Shown here in pieces: positions 59,046 to 64,000 of a stretch of 64,000 nucleotides of DNA (positions are counted from its first letter, which is position 1; each line of letters starts with the position of its first letter). Origin of the DNA: Argentina anserina (Eukaryota > Streptophyta > Magnoliopsida > Rosales > Rosaceae). The stretch is from NCBI RefSeq assembly GCF_933775445.1, contig NC_065878.1, positions 19,108,395 through 19,172,394 of the forward strand. The letters are read 5' to 3'. A program made the position numbers and the translations under genes. The notes beneath the pieces were generated by a model, which did no database searches, had not been told where the DNA came from, and saw nothing but the letters and a program-made list of their open reading frames with translations.

Positions 59046-61256
59046 ATGACCATGGATCAATTATTGAGTGGATTTTATGATTCTGGTAATGAGTTGTTGG
59101 GATTGAGGGATCAAGCTCTTTTGGACTCGATGAATAAGAATCTGGATAGTGGATGCTGGAATGGTGGTGGTTCAAGTAGGGTACTTGGACATAAGTATGC
59201 TACTATGGTCCAAGTGCCTCATACTCAAATTCCTAGTGATTTGGAATCGCCTTTGAGCGTGAATTCAAATGGGGATTCACAGGAAGATTGTGATTTTAGT
59301 GATGTAGTTCTCAAGTACATCAACCAGATGCTTATGGAAGAAGACATGGAAGAAAAAACTTGCATGTATCAAGAGTCTGCAGCGCTTCATGCTGCTCAAC
59401 AATCTTTTTTTGAGCTTATTGGAGAGAAGCATCCTCTTCTGCCTGATTTGACTCCTGCCGATCAGAATCATGGAAGCCCAGATGAAAGTCATTCTTTAAA
59501 TTCCAGCTGTTGTAGTACCACCTCTACCAGTACCAGTAGTAGCATTAGGGATTGTGATCTGCGTGAGTTTGAGTCTCTTAGTGTTGCTTATCTATCAACT
59601 TCTCAGTCATCCCATGCTTCATCAAATGGAACCGGTAATATTGTAGATGGGATTGTGGAATCTCCTGTGAGCACTCTTAGAGTTCCTGATTATTTTAATG
59701 AGACTGATTCAATTATGCAATTTAAGAAAGGGTTTGAGGAAGCAAGTAAGTTTCTTCCAAATGGTAATAGTCTTATTGTTGATTTGGAGAGTAAGATACT
59801 GTTGATTAAAGAGTTTAAGGCAGATGCTACTGATATGACAGTTAAGTTAGAAAAGAAGTATGAGAATGAGTACTCATCTGCTGGGTCAAGGGGAAAGAAG
59901 CATTTTTATCATGACGTGAATTTAGAAGGGGAGAGGAGCAACAAGCAATCATCAGTTTCTACTGAATCAGCTGTGAGTCCAGAAATGTTTGACATGGTTT
60001 TGTTAAACTGTGGACAAGGTGAATCTGCTCTTCGTGAAGCTCTGCAGAACGGAACAAAAAAGAACACACCACAGAATGGTCAGTCAAAGGGGCCGGGTGG
60101 CGGAAAATCCCGTAGGAAGAAGCAGGGAGGTAAAAAGGACGTGGTGGATTTGAGAACCCTTTTGACGGTCTGTGCACAAGCTATTGCAGCTGGTGATGAG
60201 GGAACTGGCAACGAGTTACTTAAGCGAATCAGACAGCATGCTTCTCCTGTGGGAGATGGGATGCAAAGAATGGCTTGCTGTTTTGCCGATGGTCTTGAGG
60301 CACGAATGGCTGGATTTGGGACTCAAATTTACAGAGCCCCTTATAACCAAGCCAACATCAGCTGCAGTTGTCTTGAAGGCTTACCATCTATTTCTTGCTG
60401 CTTGTCCATTCAAGAAGTTTTCAAATTTCTTCTCAAATAAGACAATAATGAATGTATCCGAGAAAGCAACAAAGCTCCACATAATTGATTTTGGTATTAT
60501 GTATGGTTTTCAATGGCCTTGCCTCATACAGCGCCTCTCCTCTAGGCCTGGTGGACCCCCAAAGCTCCGAATTACTGGGATTGATTTGCCAAATCCAGGT
60601 TTCCGACCAGCAGAAAGGGTTGAGGAGACAGGAAGACGTTTAGCAAACTATGCTGAAACTTTTAAAGTTCCATTTGAGTTCAACGCGATAGCACAAAAGT
60701 GGGACACTATTCAAATTGAGGATCTTAAACTAGATCGTGATGAGGTGCTTGTTGTGAATTGTTGTTACAGACTTAGAAATGTACTTGATGAGACGGTGGT
60801 GGTAGAGAGTCCAAGAGATATTGTCCTGAATCTTATAAGGAAGATGAATCCAGATGTCTACATACTCGGAGTTGTTAATGGAGCTTACAGTGCCCCCTTC
60901 TTTCTTTCAAGATTTCGTGAGGCTCTCTTCCACTTCTCTACATTGTTTGACATGCTTGACATGTGTGTGCCCCGTGATATTCCAGAGCGGACGCTGATTG
61001 AGAGGGAGATATTTGGCCGGGAGGCAATGAATGTCATTGCGTGTGAGGGTTCAGAGAGGATTGAAAGACCAGAAACATACAAGCAGTGGCAGGTGAGGAA
61101 TCGGAGGGCTGGTTTTACACAACTTCCTTTGAACCAGGAGATCATGGACATAGCAAAGGACAGATTGCATGCATACTACCACAAAGATTTCGTAATTGAT
61201 GAAGATAGTCGCTGGCTCTTGCAGGGATGGAAAGGACGCATTGTCTATGCACTCTC
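59046..61256 (+). pseudogene. GRAS transcription factor, LISCL type (SCL14/SCL33-like), frameshifted and 3'-interrupted
   Basis: Frame 1 starts MTMDQLLSGFYDSGNELLGL and includes the LISCL N-terminal motif (VLKYINQMLMEEDMEE) and the first GRAS leucine-rich block (VVDLRTLLTVCAQAI, about residue 365). At 60337-60340 a CCCC run has one C more than the frame needs (GTQIYRA, then broken). Homology resumes at once in the next frame (ITKPTSAAVVLKAYHLFLAA), through the VHIID-type motif LHIIDFG, RPAERVEETGRRLANYA, REIFGREAMNVIACEG and the SAW motif RWLLQGWKGRIVYALS. There a copia LTR begins, about 5 codons before the expected end (family SSWKP-type). GRAS proteins are nuclear regulators; LISCL members act with TGA factors in stress and detoxification responses. 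If the extra C is a sequencing error, the protein would be nearly full length with a tail encoded by the LTR, ending at 61345-61347. Confidence 0.9.
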
Positions 61257-61481
61257 TGAAGAGATATTGAAAGGTATGAAGCTTGATTCCTTTCTCATTG
61301 AGATCATACTGATTATATACAAGTGTAGGATCAATATAGATCCATAAAATCAGTGATTACAGTAAATACAATAGCAATCTAGATCCTGTGAATCAGCAAT
61401 TAGAGATTACACAGATTGATAGAGAAGAGAAACTGATGCAATCAACAGGAATCTTGAGCAGATTTTATGGAATGTCTATCA
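61257..61481 (-). repeat. 3' LTR of the copia element (225 bp)
   Basis: In element sense it runs TGATAGACATTCC to AATATCTCTTCA. It is directly preceded by the polypurine tract GCTTGCGGGGGGG (plus-strand 61482-61494). A TATA-like TTGTATATAATC lies in the middle. The size is short, as in some copia lineages. Confidence 0.85.
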
Positions 61482-64000
61482 CCCCCCCGCAAGCTGATGG
61501 TCCTAGAACAGACTGGAAGCTTGTTGAGAATGTAGTGAAAGCGTGCAGTGGGCAGGCCCTTAGTGAAAATGTCTGCAAGCTGGTCCTGGGAGGAGACATA
61601 GTGTACTTGAAGCTCTTGACGAGTCACCTTTTCCCTGATGTAGTGGTAATCAACCTCAACATGGCGAGTTCGGGTGTGAAAAACCGGATTGGAGGCAAGT
61701 GAAATAGCACTGATATTATCACACCATAATGTTGGGGACAGAAGAGGAAGGCCCAGGTCCTTAAAAAGAATCCGGAACCATGAAAGATGGGCGGCAGTAT
61801 AGGCAAGCTGACGATACTCCGCCTCGGTGCTAGAACGAGAGACCCCATTTTGTTTCTTTGAACTCCAAGAAATCAAATTTGAACCCAAATAAATGCAAGT
61901 TCCACCTGTTGAGACTCTTGTGTCCAAATCACCAGCATAATCGGAATCACTGTATCCAGTCAAGTGTAGGGTGCTCGGAGTATAGAACAGACCATATGTA
62001 GGGGTATGCTTCAAGTAACGCAGAATACGTTTAACCGCAATCCAATGGACAGTAGTTGGAGAGTGTAGAAACTGACACACCTGATTAACAGCATAACAGA
62101 TATCCGGTCGAGTGAGAGTTAAGTATTGAAGGGCTCCCACAACACTCCGGTATTCCATGACATCAGATAAAGGAACGCCATCCTTGACACTCAACCGCTT
62201 GCCACTAGATGGGGTAGAAACAGGAGAGGCATCCAACATGTTGGTACGGTGAAGCAAGTCCATTGTATACTTAGTCTGGGTAAGAGTTAAACCCTTGGAT
62301 GATCTTTCTGCCTCAATGCCAAGGAAATAATGCAAGGAACCCATATCTTTCATTAAGAAAAGTGTACTCAACTTGGAGATCAAGGTGTGAATGTGAATTA
62401 TATCAGTGCCTGTAAGCAAGATATCATCCACATAAATAAGAAGAAAGAGCTTTACATTCCCAGACTGATAAACAAACAAGGATGAGTCGGCGTTGGATGC
62501 TTGGAACCCCAATTCCTCTAGATACGCCGAGAAACAGGAAAACCAAGCACGGGGTGCTTGTTTGAGCCCATACAGGGAACGCTGCAATTGACACACATGG
62601 TTTGGATATTTGGGATCGACAAAACCTTGGGGCTGCTTCATATAAACTTTCTCAGATAAATAGCCATGTAGAAATGCATTTTGAACATCAAGTTGCCGGA
62701 TTGGCCAGCCATATGATACTGCAATTGCTAAAATCAAACGAATGGAAGAATGTTTGATTACCGGGCTAAAGGTCTCACCATAATCAACACCCTCTTGCTG
62801 CTTGAACCCTTTGGCAACTAACCGAGCCTTATACCGCTCCACACTGCCATCAGACTTCTTTTTGATTCTGTAAACCCATTTGTTAGGAAGCACATTCATG
62901 GAGGGAGTATAGGGAACCAATTTCCAAGTACCTGCATGTTGGAGAGCATTGAATTCGGTTTCCATGGCAGAACGCCATTCTGGTTGCTTGGCTGCTTGGG
63001 TATAACAACTGGGTTCAATGTGATGAGTAAGGGGATGGACAACCATAGCATATTTGGGATTAGGCTTTACAACCCCTTGTTGGCTTCGGGTGACAGGACG
63101 AGGATGGATAGGTGGAATCGGTGGTGGATGAAATAAGGGAGGAGGAGAGGGTGGGTCTAGATTTTGCGGTGGTGCTAAGATGGTTTGTGATGAAGATTGC
63201 GATATATGATCAGATGAAGGATTGGGAGGAGGTTGTTGTTCCCGTAATAGTCTTTTACGGCTTTGGTATTGAATAATGGGACGGGTTTGTGGCTGGGTGG
63301 GAGTATTTTGTGGGATGGTATTAATTGAAGTGGGATTAGAGTTTAGAGACGGAGAGGGAGGCTGAGGGAATGGTGGAGGTGGAGTGAATAAGGTTGGGCA
63401 TGGGCCTAGATTGGGTGGAGAGGGGGTAGTTGTGGTAGTGGTTGTAGTTACGACTAGAGGGTAGGAGTCTAAAGATGGAGTAGCCCGAGGAGGTGTAGTG
63501 CCGGCGCCATTGGATTCTCGGAAAGGAAAATTGGACTCATCAAAAATTACGTGACGAGAAAGGTAAATTCGACCCGTAGAGAGATCAAGACAACGATACC
63601 CTTTGTGATTTAAAGAGTAGCCAAGAAATACGCATTTAGTAGATCGAAAATCCAGTTTATTTTTGGTATAAGGACGGAGATAAGGAAAACATGCACAACC
63701 AAATGTGCGGAGAAAAGAATAATTAGGAATAGTGTGAAATAATTTTTCATAAGGAGAGGAAAAATTTAAGACTCGAGTTGGCAGACGATTGATAAGATAA
63801 AGAGCCGTATTCAAGGCCTCAACCCAATAGGGTTGGGGAACGGCAGAATGAGCAAGAAGAGTTAAGGTTGTCTCGATGAGATGTCGATGTTTACGTTCCG
63901 CTAATCCATTTTGTTCGGGGTGATGCGGACAAGAAAGACGATGATGAATCCCTTTTGTCAAGAAGAATTTCTTGAATTGGTTACTTGTATATTCACCCCC
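61442..64000 (-). CDS. Copia pol polyprotein (integrase-RT-RNase H), partial, intact frame
   Basis: The frame is open from the window edge (integrase GGEY region, then SCPHHPEQNGLAERKHRHLI with the catalytic Glu) for more than 840 codons. RT follows: KWVYRIKKKSDGSVERYKA, IRQLDVQNAFLHGYLSEKVY, SLYGLKQAPRAWF and the catalytic LLIYVDDILLTG. RNase H then has YSDSDYAGDLDTRVSTGG, SRSSTEAEYRQLA and LADIFTKGLP. A Ser/Pro/Thr-rich linker lies between integrase and RT (about 63080-63530). The stop at 61442 lies within the LTR, so the last residues (RGGDRHSIKSAQDSC) are encoded across the polypurine tract and LTR. No stop or frameshift was seen. Confidence 0.95.
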   Translation of the reverse strand, partial: GGEYTSNQFKKFFLTKGIHHRLSCPHHPEQNGLAERKHRHLIETTLTLLAHSAVPQPYWVEALNTALYLINRLPTRVLNFSSPYEKLFHTIPNYSFLRTFGCACFPYLRPYTKNKLDFRSTKCVFLGYSLNHKGYRCLDLSTGRIYLSRHVIFDESNFPFRESNGAGTTPPRATPSLDSYPLVVTTTTTTTTPSPPNLGPCPTLFTPPPPFPQPPSPSLNSNPTSINTIPQNTPTQPQTRPIIQYQSRKRLLREQQPPPNPSSDHISQSSSQTILAPPQNLDPPSPPPLFHPPPIPPIHPRPVTRSQQGVVKPNPKYAMVVHPLTHHIEPSCYTQAAKQPEWRSAMETEFNALQHAGTWKLVPYTPSMNVLPNKWVYRIKKKSDGSVERYKARLVAKGFKQQEGVDYGETFSPVIKHSSIRLILAIAVSYGWPIRQLDVQNAFLHGYLSEKVYMKQPQGFVDPKYPNHVCQLQRSLYGLKQAPRAWFSCFSAYLEELGFQASNADSSLFVYQSGNVKLFLLIYVDDILLTGTDIIHIHTLISKLSTLFLMKDMGSLHYFLGIEAERSSKGLTLTQTKYTMDLLHRTNMLDASPVSTPSSGKRLSVKDGVPLSDVMEYRSVVGALQYLTLTRPDICYAVNQVCQFLHSPTTVHWIAVKRILRYLKHTPTYGLFYTPSTLHLTGYSDSDYAGDLDTRVSTGGTCIYLGSNLISWSSKKQNGVSRSSTEAEYRQLAYTAAHLSWFRILFKDLGLPLLSPTLWCDNISAISLASNPVFHTRTRHVEVDYHYIREKVTRQELQVHYVSSQDQLADIFTKGLPTARFHYILNKLPVCSRTISLRGGDRHSIKSAQDSC

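Larger units (their letters stand above)
61257..64000 (-). mobile_element. Ty1/copia element inserted in the GRAS gene (right end outside window)
   Basis: A minus-oriented copia element. Its 3' LTR lies at the left, followed by a pol ORF uninterrupted to the window edge. The uninterrupted reading frame suggests a young and perhaps competent copy. Only one LTR is visible, so age and target duplication (expected CTCTC, 61252-61256) cannot be checked here. Confidence 0.93.

Overview
The window is plant nuclear DNA, very probably from a eudicot. The genes are intron-rich with GT-AG introns, AT-rich intergenic DNA separates them, and there are many plant-type transposons. The families are all land-plant ones: alpha-expansin, FDM/IDN2, telomere-repeat-binding protein, LISCL-type GRAS, MIP1/DUF547 and HD2 histone deacetylase. 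A Rosaceae-like genome would fit, but the sequence alone does not fix the species.

Layout, left to right. 1-352: last exon of a CYP71-type cytochrome P450. 696-5701: a degenerate CACTA transposon carrying broken host-gene fragments (an HD2-type C-terminus, a leucine-rich-repeat exon, other exon-like pieces). Nested in it at 3951-5086 is a Mutator-like element with about 170-bp inverted repeats and a perfect 9-bp target duplication. About 5718-15300: a decayed Tat-type Ty3/gypsy retrotransposon in minus orientation (protease, RT, archaeal-type RNase H, integrase, all broken), with a degenerate plus-strand coiled-coil ORF between pol and the left terminal repeat; its gag end is replaced by an inverted duplication. 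15910-15981: tRNA-Lys(UUU). 16421-18860: MIP1 leucine-zipper/DUF547 gene. 19320-24600 (minus): AP-3 adaptor beta subunit, whose 11 exons all join in phase. 25153-31849: a Ty1/copia element with both LTRs and a 5-bp target duplication but a broken pol. 33246-37101: FDM/IDN2-family RNA-directed DNA methylation factor. 39356-40644 (minus): alpha-expansin. 41894-44877: a second CACTA element with a matching 3-bp target duplication, carrying two potassium-channel beta-subunit (KAB1) exons in opposite orientations. 47666 onward: one more CACTA-type terminus. 52767-56014: telomere-repeat-binding protein with ubiquitin-like and Myb domains. 59046-61256: LISCL-type GRAS gene with a 1-nt frameshift, cut a few codons before its expected stop by a second, young-looking copia element whose pol is open to the window end.

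The host genes are unrelated housekeeping, regulatory and cell-wall genes and do not form a pathway cluster. The interest lies in the transposons: three separate DNA transposons have picked up foreign or host sequence, and one retrotransposon has recently rebuilt the 3' end of a transcription-factor gene. Exon coordinates were derived by hand from splice consensus and reading phase. No database search was possible, so family calls rest on recognised motifs.
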